A stretch of 5,946 nucleotides of DNA from an uncultured Olsenella sp. (GCA_900540955.1 UQIF01000043.1:1-5946); one strand, 5' to 3'; counted from the stretch's first letter, positions 1 through 5,852 are shown. The notes: a model not told the origin generated them from the sequence alone. Numbers and translations are program-made.

Positions 1-1
1 A

Positions 2-49
2 GCCTCCCTTTCCTCGGACTTTTATTTCCCTGTCCAAGAAATGGGAGGC
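2..49. repeat. Long imperfect stem-loop at the left edge
   Basis: GCCTCCC (2-8) pairs with GGGAGGC (43-49); inside, TTTC (9-12) pairs with GAAA (38-41) and GGAC (16-19) with GTCC (32-35), around a 12-base loop. In the operon's transcript it would lie about 170-220 bases after the last gene, and the window stops one base beyond it, so a following T-run cannot be checked. It could be a terminator for either direction or a dispersed repeat. Confidence 0.4.
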
Positions 50-62
50 AGTTCAATGTCGT

Positions 63-163
63 GCCCAGACGTCGGCTTTTCTTAACGCGATGATGCCCTT
101 AAATCCCCAGACGTGGGGGGGGGGTTCTTAGTGCCTGGGCGTCCGCCTCGCCCAGACGTCGGC
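63..163. repeat. Three copies of a 14-base hairpin-forming repeat
   Basis: GCCCAGACGTCGGC occurs exactly at 63-76 and 150-163, and a variant, CCCCAGACGTGGGG, at 105-118. All share CCCAGACGT (64-72, 106-114, 151-159), with start spacings of 42 and 45 bases. Each can fold with a GACG loop; the middle copy makes a perfect 5-bp stem, while the outer two carry one C-C mismatch. The spacers are unrelated to each other. CGCCCAG of the third copy (149-155) can alternatively pair with CTGGGCG at 135-141 in a 7-bp stem. Function unknown. Confidence 0.6.
115..124 (+). repeat. Run of ten G
   Basis: An uninterrupted tract of ten G follows the AGACGT core of the middle repeat copy. It lies outside any gene. 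Such tracts are prone to slippage and to miscounting, so the exact length should be treated with care. Confidence 0.9.
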
Positions 164-188
164 AAATCTTCGCGGCGGAACGGCAGCA

Positions 189-210
189 CGGCCACGCGGC
201 TACGTGGCCG
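189..210 (-). terminator. GC-rich stem-loop just after the regulator gene, candidate operon terminator
   Basis: CGGCCACG (189-196) and CGTGGCCG (203-210) form a perfect 8-bp stem with a 6-base loop. In the direction of transcription it begins 8 bases after the TAG stop of the Rrf2 gene. No U-run follows (TGCTGCCGTT), so it is not a canonical intrinsic terminator. It could be a U-less terminator of the sort proposed for high-GC Actinobacteria, or a 3'-end stabiliser. The structure is clear; the role is inferred. Confidence 0.45.
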
Positions 211-218
211 CCCGCGAG

Positions 219-659
219 CTATTTGTCGGCGAAGTTCACCGAGCAGGAGCCGCCCTCGGGGTGCACGAGGTCGGCCAAGGTCTTCGAGTCGAGGTAGCTC
301 GAGGTCACGCGCCCGAGGTCGCGCCAAACGCCGACGGTCGAGCAAGTGCTCACCTGCGGGCAGATGGTGCCGTTGGAGCAGTCGAGGCAGTTCACGGGCG
401 CAAGCGAGCCTTCCGCCGCGCGCAGGATCTCGCCGAGCGTGTAGTCCTTGGGGTCGCGCGTGAGCTTGTAGCCGCCGCCCTTGCCGCGCTGGCTCTGGAC
501 GTAGCCGGCCTTGTGCATGAGCGAGATGACCTGCTCGAGGTACTTGCGCGAGATGTTCTGGCGCTGCGAGACGTCGCCCAGGGAGACCCAGCCCTCGTGC
601 CCGGCGAGGTCGGCCATCGCGCGCAGGGCGTAGATGCCTTTCGTCGAGAACATTCCCAT
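219..659 (-). CDS. Rrf2-family transcriptional regulator, IscR-like, probable Fe-S sensor of the suf operon
   Basis: This is a 146-residue protein of normal Rrf2-family length. Residues 1-80 form the winged helix-turn-helix: the start MGMFSTKGIYALRAM, a recognition region around NISRKYLEQVISLMHKAGYV, and the wing RGKGGGYKLTR (58-68). A cysteine cluster follows: C91, C94, C100 and C106. C94-x5-C100-x5-C106 has exactly the spacing of the cluster ligands in E. coli IscR (C92, C98, C104). IscR's fourth ligand, His three residues on, is Val109 here, so C91 or another group may serve instead. Another cysteine, C139, lies near the C-terminus. ATG at 659 is chosen over the in-frame ATG at 653 because GGAG (667-670) sits 7 bases upstream of it. 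The gene is last in the suf cluster, 54 bases after sufU, and is probably cotranscribed. Inference: it senses cluster status and controls the sufC promoter. Family certain, target inferred. Confidence 0.93.
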   Translation of the reverse strand: MGMFSTKGIYALRAMADLAGHEGWVSLGDVSQRQNISRKYLEQVISLMHKAGYVQSQRGKGGGYKLTRDPKDYTLGEILRAAEGSLAPVNCLDCSNGTICPQVSTCSTVGVWRDLGRVTSSYLDSKTLADLVHPEGGSCSVNFADK

Positions 660-713
660 GTCCGGTCTCCAATCAAAAAATCAATAAGAAAAGAAGCAAA
701 GAAGTGCCCAGGC
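660..713 (-). other. AT-rich 54-base spacer between sufU and the regulator
   Basis: This is the only true intergenic gap in the operon. On the coding strand it is pyrimidine-rich, with TTGATT repeated across a T-tract (TTGATTTTTTGATT), and ends in the GGAG ribosome site of the regulator at 667-670. There is no stem-loop before the T-rich part, so no terminator, and no convincing -35/-10 pair. Read-through from sufU is the simplest reading; a weak internal promoter cannot be excluded. Confidence 0.5.
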
Positions 714-1148
714 CTACTTGTTCTCCAGCATTTCCTCGAGGGTGCACCAGGCGAGCTCGGCGCACTTGACGCGCGCGGGCATGTGGGCGATGTCCTTCAG
801 GATCGAGGCGTCCTCGAGGTCGGCGAGCGCCGGGTCGTCCTCGGAGATCTCGCCGCGGACCATCTGCATGAAGAGCTTGCAGAGGCGGATTGCCTCCTCG
901 GGGGTCTTGTCGATCATGAGGTCGCTCATGATGTCGGCCGACGCCTGGCTGATGGCGCAGCCGTGGCCGGTGAAGGCGGCCTCCTCTATGGTGCCGTCGT
1001 CGGCGAAGCGGACCGAGAAGGTGAGTTCGTCGCCGCAGGAGGGGTTGACGCCCTCGTGCGTGCAGTCGGGGCACTCCATCTGGTACTTGTAGTCCGGGTG
1101 GGACACGTGGTCCATGAACTCGGCGTTATAAAGGTCAGTCACGGCCAT
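714..1148 (-). CDS. sufU: SufU, zinc-dependent sulfurtransferase / IscU-like Fe-S assembly protein
   Basis: This 144-residue protein belongs to the Gram-positive SufU family, which accepts the persulfide sulfur from SufS through ligand exchange at a bound zinc. The four zinc ligands are visible: C38 and D40 in NPSCGDEL, C64 in GHGCAISQAS, and C129 in ARVKCAELAW. They correspond to C41, D43, C66 and C128 of the B. subtilis protein. The stretch between C64 and C129 (about 98-126) includes the insert that separates SufU from IscU. Oddity: a CPDC pair (C26, C29) sits just before the first ligand, where the SufU proteins I know have none; C90 and C135 are also extra. The ATG at 1148 lies inside sufS, giving a 14-base overlap; GGCAGG ends 6 bases upstream. 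A GTG at 1142 would give a start two residues shorter but is too far from that site. The stop is TAG. Confidence 0.95.
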   Translation of the reverse strand: MAVTDLYNAEFMDHVSHPDYKYQMECPDCTHEGVNPSCGDELTFSVRFADDGTIEEAAFTGHGCAISQASADIMSDLMIDKTPEEAIRLCKLFMQMVRGEISEDDPALADLEDASILKDIAHMPARVKCAELAWCTLEEMLENK

Positions 1149-2391
1149 GGAATACCTGCCAAACTTGCTCGAGGCCGTCGATCAGGCGATCGACGTCGGA
1201 CTTGTCGTTGTAGAAGGCCACGCTGGCGCGGCAGCAGGCGAGGTTCTCCACGCCGAGCCAGGTGAGTAGGGGCTGGGCGCAGTGGTGGCCAGCGCGGATG
1301 CAGACGCCGGACGCGTCGAGGATGCTCGCCACGTCGTGCGGGTGGATGCCGCGGACGTTGAAGCTCACGACACCGTGGTGGGCCGAGGCGTCGGCGGGTC
1401 CGATGACGTCGATGAAGTCGAGCTCGGCCATGCGGCCCATGAGGTAGGCGACGAGCGCGGATTCGCGGGCGGCCACGGCGTCGTAGCCCACGGTGCGGGT
1501 GAGGTAGGCGAGCGCGGCGCCGGTGGCGTAGATGCCCGCGGCGTCCTGCGTGCCGGCCTCGAACTTCTCGGGCACGGGCGCCCAGGTGGCATCCTGCTCG
1601 GTAACGGAGTCGATCATCTCGCCGCCGGTGAGCATGGGCGGCATGGCGTCGAGCAGCTCGTGGCGTCCCCAAAGCACGCCGATGCCCATGGGGCCGAGCG
1701 CCTTGTGGGCGCTGAAGGCGAGGAAGTCGGCGCCGAGCTCGCGGACGTCAACGGCCATGTGCGGAACGGACTGGGCGCCGTCGACGACGACGTAGGCGCC
1801 CTGCGCGTGGGCGGCCTCCGCGATCTTCTCGACAGGGTTGCGGACGCCGAGGACGTTGGAGACCTCGGTCGCGGCGACGATTCGCGTCTTCGGGCCGATC
1901 TTCGCGGCAATCTCCTCGTCGCGAATGACGCCCTGGTCGTCGGGGTAAAGAAGGACGAGCTTGGCCCCGGCCGCGCGGCATACCTGCTGCCACGGGATGA
2001 GGTCGGAGTGGTGCTCCATGATGGTCACGGCCACCTCGTCGCCGGCGTGAAGGACGCCCGGCGCGAAGGACTTTGCCACGAGGTTCAGGCTCTCGCTCGT
2101 GTTGCGGGTAAAGACGATGTCGTCCGCGGCGGGCTTGCCGGCCTCGTCGACGGCGCCTATGAGCTCGGCGATCTGCTTGCGCACGGCGGCGATCTCGGAG
2201 GTTGCGCGCACCGAGAGACTGTAGAGGCCGCGCAGCGGGTTGGCGTTCATCTGCGTGTAGAAGTCGCGCTCGGCGTCGAGTACGCAGGCGGGGCGCTGCG
2301 CCGTGGCCGCGGAGTCGAGGAACGCGAGCTCCGGGTGGCCGGCCAGCAGCGGGAAGTCCGCCTTGTAGGGGTTCTTCTCGATATCAACCAT
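1135..2391 (-). CDS. sufS: SufS, PLP-dependent cysteine desulfurase
   Basis: This 418-residue protein is a class V aminotransferase-fold cysteine desulfurase, which converts L-cysteine to L-alanine and holds the sulfur as a persulfide. Visible landmarks are LDSAAT near the N-terminus (25-30), NTSES (97-101), EHHSD with the PLP-stacking histidine (H127/H128), EVSNVLG (176-182), VVDGAQ (D204, Q207), the PLP lysine K230 in SAHKALGPMGIGVL, and the catalytic cysteine C371 in RAGHHCAQPL. The RxGxHCAQP form is that of SufS (type II). Oddities are Met235 where GPTGIG is usual, PLRGLY at 52-57 where xHRGVH is usual, and CCRAS (386-390) where TARAS is usual. The ATG at 2391 shares one base with the sufD stop (TAATG) and has AGGAGG 4 bases upstream, which fixes the start. 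The gene overlaps sufU by 14 bases. The reading frame happens to stay open upstream into sufD, but that part does not resemble a desulfurase. Confidence 0.97.
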   Translation of the reverse strand: MVDIEKNPYKADFPLLAGHPELAFLDSAATAQRPACVLDAERDFYTQMNANPLRGLYSLSVRATSEIAAVRKQIAELIGAVDEAGKPAADDIVFTRNTSESLNLVAKSFAPGVLHAGDEVAVTIMEHHSDLIPWQQVCRAAGAKLVLLYPDDQGVIRDEEIAAKIGPKTRIVAATEVSNVLGVRNPVEKIAEAAHAQGAYVVVDGAQSVPHMAVDVRELGADFLAFSAHKALGPMGIGVLWGRHELLDAMPPMLTGGEMIDSVTEQDATWAPVPEKFEAGTQDAAGIYATGAALAYLTRTVGYDAVAARESALVAYLMGRMAELDFIDVIGPADASAHHGVVSFNVRGIHPHDVASILDASGVCIRAGHHCAQPLLTWLGVENLACCRASVAFYNDKSDVDRLIDGLEQVWQVFHGRD

Positions 2392-3545
2392 TAGTCCTCC
2401 TCGGAAGCGGGCGCGTCGCTTTTCCGGGCGTCGACGCCGTCGTCGAAGTCGTGGGCAACGTCGGCGCCCAGGACCTCCTCGGCGCGCGCGATGGCCGCGG
2501 CATGGGACGCCGCCTCGGGGGCGTGGATGATGGCGTCCTCGAAGATGGCGCGGACAAAGAGCTGCTCGGCCTCGCGGCGGGAAAGTCCGCGGTCCATGAG
2601 GTAGTCGATCTGCTCGGGGCTCACGCTGCCGATGGTTGCGCCGTGGTTGCCGGCGACGTCGTCCTCGTCGCACAGGATGACGGGCATGGTCTTGTTGACC
2701 ACGTCGTCGCCGAGCACGAGCACGCTCTCGGACTCGTTGCCCTTGGAGCCGCGCGCGCCGTGCGCGAGGTCGATCGTGGCGCGCAGCGATTTCCTCGCGG
2801 CGTCGTCCAGGGCGCCGGACTCGTGGACCTCGGCGCGGGTGTTGCGGCCGCGCTGGCGCACGACGTGGTTCATGTCGAGTACGTCCTTGCGGCGGGCGTG
2901 GTAGCGGGTAAGAAGGTCGATGCGCGAGCGGTCGCCGGCCAGCTCGCACGCCAGGCCGAGGGCGAGGGTGCCGCCGCCGAGGGCGTACTGGCGCACCTCG
3001 ACGCGCGCGTCGTCGCCGGCCGTGATGCCCACGCTGTCGAGGTGCTGCTGGCCCTCGGAGCAGCCGAGGACCTCGACGATGCTCACGTGGGCGCGGGCAC
3101 CCGCGATCACGCGCAGAAGCGAGGCGGAGGTGCCGGCCTCGCCCGCGCCGAGGGACGCCACGACGATGGTGCACTCGGCGTCGTCGCGGACCATGACGCC
3201 GGTGTCGGCGACTTCGCCGTCGTCGGCCCCCACGGTGATGACGATGGGCTCGGCGCGCTTCTCGCCGCGCGCGACCTCGACGTAGCGGGAGTCGGCCGCC
3301 TGGGAGCAGACCCAGTCGGTGACCTGCTGGCCTATGCCGCACTCGACCTTGTCGAAGAGCCTCGGCAGGGCGAAGTAGACGTCGCCCTTGCGCGAGATCT
3401 TGGGCACGGTGAGGGTTATGTCGTTGGCGCGCAGGCGGTTCCAGGTCTGCGCCGGGGGAGTGTTCACGCGCTTGAGCTCGACGGTCTCGGGCGCGCCAGT
3501 GGCTGCCGCGTCCGCGGCGCCGAGGGCGTTCTTCTGGTCGACCAT
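2391..3545 (-). CDS. sufD: SufD, scaffold subunit of the SufBCD Fe-S assembly complex
   Basis: This 384-residue protein pairs with SufB to form the cluster-building scaffold driven by SufC. The C-terminal SufB/SufD core is clear: RKSLRATIDLAHGARGSKGNES (251-272, the beta-helix turn), then DEDDVAGNHGATIG (293-306), then the helical tail SPEQIDYLMDRGLSRREAEQLFVRAIF that docks SufC. H301 corresponds to the functionally important H360 of E. coli SufD. The cysteine two residues before it in E. coli (CSHG) is replaced by glycine (GNHG); C292 lies nearby. The N-terminal 130 residues are divergent, as is usual for SufD, and the C-terminus ends in an acidic, low-complexity tail (about 366-384). The ATG at 3545 overlaps the sufB stop by one base (TAATG), with AAGGGG 10 bases upstream. 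The frame is open further upstream, but that part is a shadow of sufB. Confidence 0.95.
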   Translation of the reverse strand: MVDQKNALGAADAAATGAPETVELKRVNTPPAQTWNRLRANDITLTVPKISRKGDVYFALPRLFDKVECGIGQQVTDWVCSQAADSRYVEVARGEKRAEPIVITVGADDGEVADTGVMVRDDAECTIVVASLGAGEAGTSASLLRVIAGARAHVSIVEVLGCSEGQQHLDSVGITAGDDARVEVRQYALGGGTLALGLACELAGDRSRIDLLTRYHARRKDVLDMNHVVRQRGRNTRAEVHESGALDDAARKSLRATIDLAHGARGSKGNESESVLVLGDDVVNKTMPVILCDEDDVAGNHGATIGSVSPEQIDYLMDRGLSRREAEQLFVRAIFEDAIIHAPEAASHAAAIARAEEVLGADVAHDFDDGVDARKSDAPASEED

Positions 3546-4972
3546 TAGCCGATCGCCCCTTCCATCTCGAGCTTGATCAGGTTGTTCATCTCGACGGCAT
3601 ACTCCATGGGGAGCTCCTTCGAGACGGGGTTCGCGAAGCCGTTGACCACGAGCGTGCGGGCCTCTGCCTCGGAGCAGCCGCGGCTCATGAGGTACAGGAT
3701 CGTGTCGTCGGAGATGCGGCCGATCGTGGCCTCGTGGCCGACCTGGGCTGTGGCGTTGCGGACGTCCATCGCGGGGATGGTGTCGGAGCGGCTGATGTCG
3801 TCGAGCATGAGCGACTGGCAAGAAACGCTGCAGCGCGCGCGGTCGGCGCGGCGGCCCACCACCACGGAGCTGCGGAACGTGTTCACGCCGCCGTCCTTGG
3901 AGATGGACTTGGTGTTCACGGTGGCCGTGGTGTCGGCGCCGTTCATGACGACCTTGCAGCCGGTGTCGAGGTCCTGCGTGGCGCCGGCGAAGGTGATGCC
4001 GGTGAACTCGCAGCTCGAGCGAGCGCCCTCCATGATGGTGGTGGGGTACAGGTAGCTCACGTGGCTGCCGAACGAGCCGGAGACCCACTCCATCTTTGCG
4101 TCGGAGCCGACGCGTGCGCGCTTGGTGTTCAGGTTGTACATGTTTTTGGACCAGTTCTCGATCGTCGAGTAGCGCAGGCGCGCGCCGTCCTTGACGAAGA
4201 GCTCGACCGCGCCCGCGTGGAGGTTGGCCGCGAAGTACTTGGGCGCGGAGCAGCCCTCGATGAAGTGCAGGTCGGCGCCCGGCTCGACGATGATGAGCGT
4301 GTGCTCGAACTGGCCGGCGCCCTCGGCGTTCAGGCGGAAGTAGCTCTGCAGCGGGTAGTCGAGGGTCACGCCGGCGGGCACGTAGACGAACGAGCCGCCG
4401 CTCCACACGGCGTAGTGCAGCGCCGCGAACTTGTGGTCGGTGGGCGGGATGAGGGTGCCGAAGTACTCGTGCACCACGGGCTCCCACTGGGGGTCGTGCA
4501 GCGCGTCCTCGATGGTGGTGTAGACGACGCCTTGCTTGGCGACCTCCTCGCGCATGTTGTGGTAGACGATCTCGGAGTCGTACTGGGCGCCGACGCCGGC
4601 CAGGCTCTCGCGCTCGGCCTCGGGGATGCCCAGGCGGTCGAAGGTGTCCTTGATGTCGGCGGGCACGTCGTCCCAGCTCTTGGCCTGCTTGGTCTTGGGC
4701 GAGACGAACGTCGAGATGTGGTCGAGGTCGAGGCCGGCGATGGACGGGCCCCAGTTGTCGGCCATGGCGCGGGCGTGGTACTTGTCCAGCGCGTCGAGGC
4801 GCATCTGGAGCATCCACTCGGGCTCGTCCTTCTTTGCGCTGATGGCGCGGACGATGTCGGGGGTCAGGCCGTCGGCGTAGCGCTCGTAGCCCTCCTCGGA
4901 CTTGGTGAAGTCGTAGAGGGAGCGGTCGACGTCGGCCACCTGCGTGCGCTTCTTCGCGCGCTCTCCGGCCAC
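3545..4972 (-). CDS. sufB: SufB, Fe-S cluster scaffold subunit of the SufBCD complex
   Basis: This 475-residue protein has the usual SufB length and is the subunit on which the nascent cluster is assembled. Conserved stretches run the full length: LYDFTKSEEGYERYADGL near the start, WSGGSFVYVPAGV (190-202), QSYFRLNAEGAGQFEHTLI, FIEGCSAPKY (C241, matching C254 of E. coli), MYNLNTKRA, CQSLMLDDISRSDTIP with C385 matching the essential C405, and VGHEATIGRISDD with H413/E414 matching H433/E434. The helical tail NLIKLEMEGAIG is typical. The start is a GTG at 4972 directly after the sufC TAA, with no gap. AGGGAG (4984-4989) lies 11 bases upstream, a long spacing, so coupling to sufC translation is likely. 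The next Met (residue 54) would lose conserved sequence. C381, four residues before C385, is an extra cysteine. Confidence 0.97.
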   Translation of the reverse strand: MAGERAKKRTQVADVDRSLYDFTKSEEGYERYADGLTPDIVRAISAKKDEPEWMLQMRLDALDKYHARAMADNWGPSIAGLDLDHISTFVSPKTKQAKSWDDVPADIKDTFDRLGIPEAERESLAGVGAQYDSEIVYHNMREEVAKQGVVYTTIEDALHDPQWEPVVHEYFGTLIPPTDHKFAALHYAVWSGGSFVYVPAGVTLDYPLQSYFRLNAEGAGQFEHTLIIVEPGADLHFIEGCSAPKYFAANLHAGAVELFVKDGARLRYSTIENWSKNMYNLNTKRARVGSDAKMEWVSGSFGSHVSYLYPTTIMEGARSSCEFTGITFAGATQDLDTGCKVVMNGADTTATVNTKSISKDGGVNTFRSSVVVGRRADRARCSVSCQSLMLDDISRSDTIPAMDVRNATAQVGHEATIGRISDDTILYLMSRGCSEAEARTLVVNGFANPVSKELPMEYAVEMNNLIKLEMEGAIG

Positions 4973-5776
4973 TTAAGCGTCAGCTCCCTCACGGGCTGCG
5001 GGCGCGGCGCCCGCGATGCCCTGCTCGGCGGCCTGGCGCTCGAAGCGCTCGAAGCCGTTCTTGTCGATGTCGGCGATGAGGGAGGCGGGGCCCTCGGCGA
5101 CCATGTGGCCCTTGACCATCACGTGGGTGCGGTCGACCTCGAGGCGCTCGAGGATGCGGGTGTTGTGCGTGATCACGATGAGCGCGCCGTCGCACTGCTC
5201 GCGGTAGGCCTCGATGCCGCGGCTGACGACGCCCAGGGCGTCGACGTCGAGGCCCGAGTCGGTCTCGTCGAGGATGGCGAGCTTGGGCTGCAGGAGCAGC
5301 AGCTGGAGCATCTCGATCTTTTTCTTCTCGCCGCCGGAAAAGCCCACGTTGAGCTCGCGCATGAGGAAGGACTGGTCGAGGTCGAGCGCATCGGCGATGT
5401 CGCCCACGCGCTGGCGGAACTTGCGCGCGGTGGTCTTGAGCTCGGGGCGCATCTGGCAGATGGTGCGCAGGAAGCTGTAGAGGGGCACGCCGGGCACCTC
5501 GACGGGGGCCTGGTACGAGAGGAAGATGCCGGCCAGCGAGCGCTTGTCGGCGGAGGCGTCGGTGAGGTCGGCGCCGTCAAAGACGATGGAGCCGCCGGTC
5601 ACGCGGTAGGTCGGGTCGCCCATGATGACGTGGCCCAGGGTGGACTTGCCGGCGCCGTTGGGGCCCATGAGGACGTGGCACTCGCCCTCGCCGACGGTCA
5701 GGTCGATGCCGTGGAGGATCGGCTTGTCCTCGGTCCCCGCCGAGACGCCGCCCACGTTAAGAAGCGCTGCTGACAT
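4973..5776 (-). CDS. sufC: SufC, ATPase subunit of the SufBCD Fe-S assembly complex
   Basis: This 267-residue soluble ABC-type ATPase powers conformational change of SufB-SufD. All nucleotide-binding motifs are intact: Walker A GPNGAGKST (38-46), Q-loop Q89 in LSYQAPVEVPGV, signature FSGGEKKK (146-153), Walker B LAILDETDSGLD with D170/E171, and switch histidine H204 in ITHNTRIL. VPGVPLYSFLR (94-104) after the Q-loop and ETDSGLDVDAL are SufC hallmarks that separate it from transporter ATPases. It has no membrane segment. An alanine-rich tail of about 15 residues follows the conserved part. This is the first gene of the operon. ATG at 5776 has AAGGAG (5782-5787) 5 bases upstream, the best ribosome site of the set. 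The stop TAA abuts the sufB GTG. Having sufC first matches the B. subtilis, clostridial and Thermotoga operons rather than most other Actinobacteria. Confidence 0.97.
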   Translation of the reverse strand: MSAALLNVGGVSAGTEDKPILHGIDLTVGEGECHVLMGPNGAGKSTLGHVIMGDPTYRVTGGSIVFDGADLTDASADKRSLAGIFLSYQAPVEVPGVPLYSFLRTICQMRPELKTTARKFRQRVGDIADALDLDQSFLMRELNVGFSGGEKKKIEMLQLLLLQPKLAILDETDSGLDVDALGVVSRGIEAYREQCDGALIVITHNTRILERLEVDRTHVMVKGHMVAEGPASLIADIDKNGFERFERQAAEQGIAGAAPAAREGADA

Positions 5777-5836
5777 TCTCTCTCCTTATATCTGCGCGTG
5801 CGTTCGTGTGCTTTCGCGCTAATTCACAGTAGCGAG

Positions 5837-5852
5837 TAGGGATTATATCCTA
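5837..5852. promoter_or_regulatory. Imperfect dyad centred on the -10 box
   Basis: TAGGGATTATATCCTA pairs as TAGG(G)AT / ATCCTA around a central TAT, with one extra G in one arm; GGAT-TAT-ATCC is perfect. The -10 hexamer lies inside it, so a protein bound here would block RNA polymerase. It adjoins the dyad over the -35 position. It may be a second operator half or chance symmetry of an AT-rich -10 region. Confidence 0.3.
5842..5847 (-). promoter_or_regulatory. -10 box of the suf operon promoter
   Basis: On the minus strand this reads TATAAT, a perfect -10 hexamer in otherwise GC-rich surroundings, 65 bases upstream of the sufC start codon. Transcription would begin near 5835, leaving a leader of roughly 58 bases. 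No good -35 hexamer exists at 16-18 bases spacing (CTCGCT, CCTCGC or CCCTCG); TTGAGG is present but only 11 bases away. A perfect -10 with a poor -35, flanked by dyads, suggests a promoter that depends on or is controlled by a bound regulator. Sequence seen; function inferred. Confidence 0.6.

Noticed and set aside
63..163. CRISPR array
   Set aside because: The repeats are only 14 bases, one is degenerate, there are just three, and no cas genes are present.
660..713. Separate promoter for the regulator gene
   Set aside because: The AT-rich spacer has TTGCTT and TTGATT-like hexamers, but no -10 at proper spacing that leaves room for the ribosome site.
131..713. 8-base inverted repeat (GCCTGGGC at 133-140, GCCCAGGC at 706-713) flanking the regulator as mobile-element ends
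   Set aside because: It is too short and GC-rich to be significant, with no target duplication and no transposase.
204..1265. A 353-codon plus-strand open frame across the regulator and sufU
   Set aside because: It shows the same GC-bias shadow composition, spans an obvious intergenic gap, and has no recognisable motif.
1135..3342. A possible 735-residue fusion ending in SufS
   Set aside because: Sequence before the ATG at 2391 is an arginine-rich shadow of sufD, and a good AGGAGG site marks the real SufS start.
2391..4817. A possible 808-residue fusion ending in SufD
   Set aside because: The part upstream of the SufD start at 3545 is an Arg/Pro/Gly-rich out-of-frame reading of sufB. The TAATG junction with AAGGGG upstream shows a normal separate start.
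3734..5773. A 679-codon open frame on the plus strand opposite sufB and sufC
   Set aside because: It is a mirror of strongly GC-biased codons in real genes. The product is a low-complexity Val/Gly/Ala/Asp/His sequence with no known fold, and the opposite strand carries fully conserved SufB and SufC.
5777..5835. Riboswitch or attenuator in the sufC leader
   Set aside because: The predicted leader is only about 58 bases, with no evident stem-loop or conserved aptamer features.
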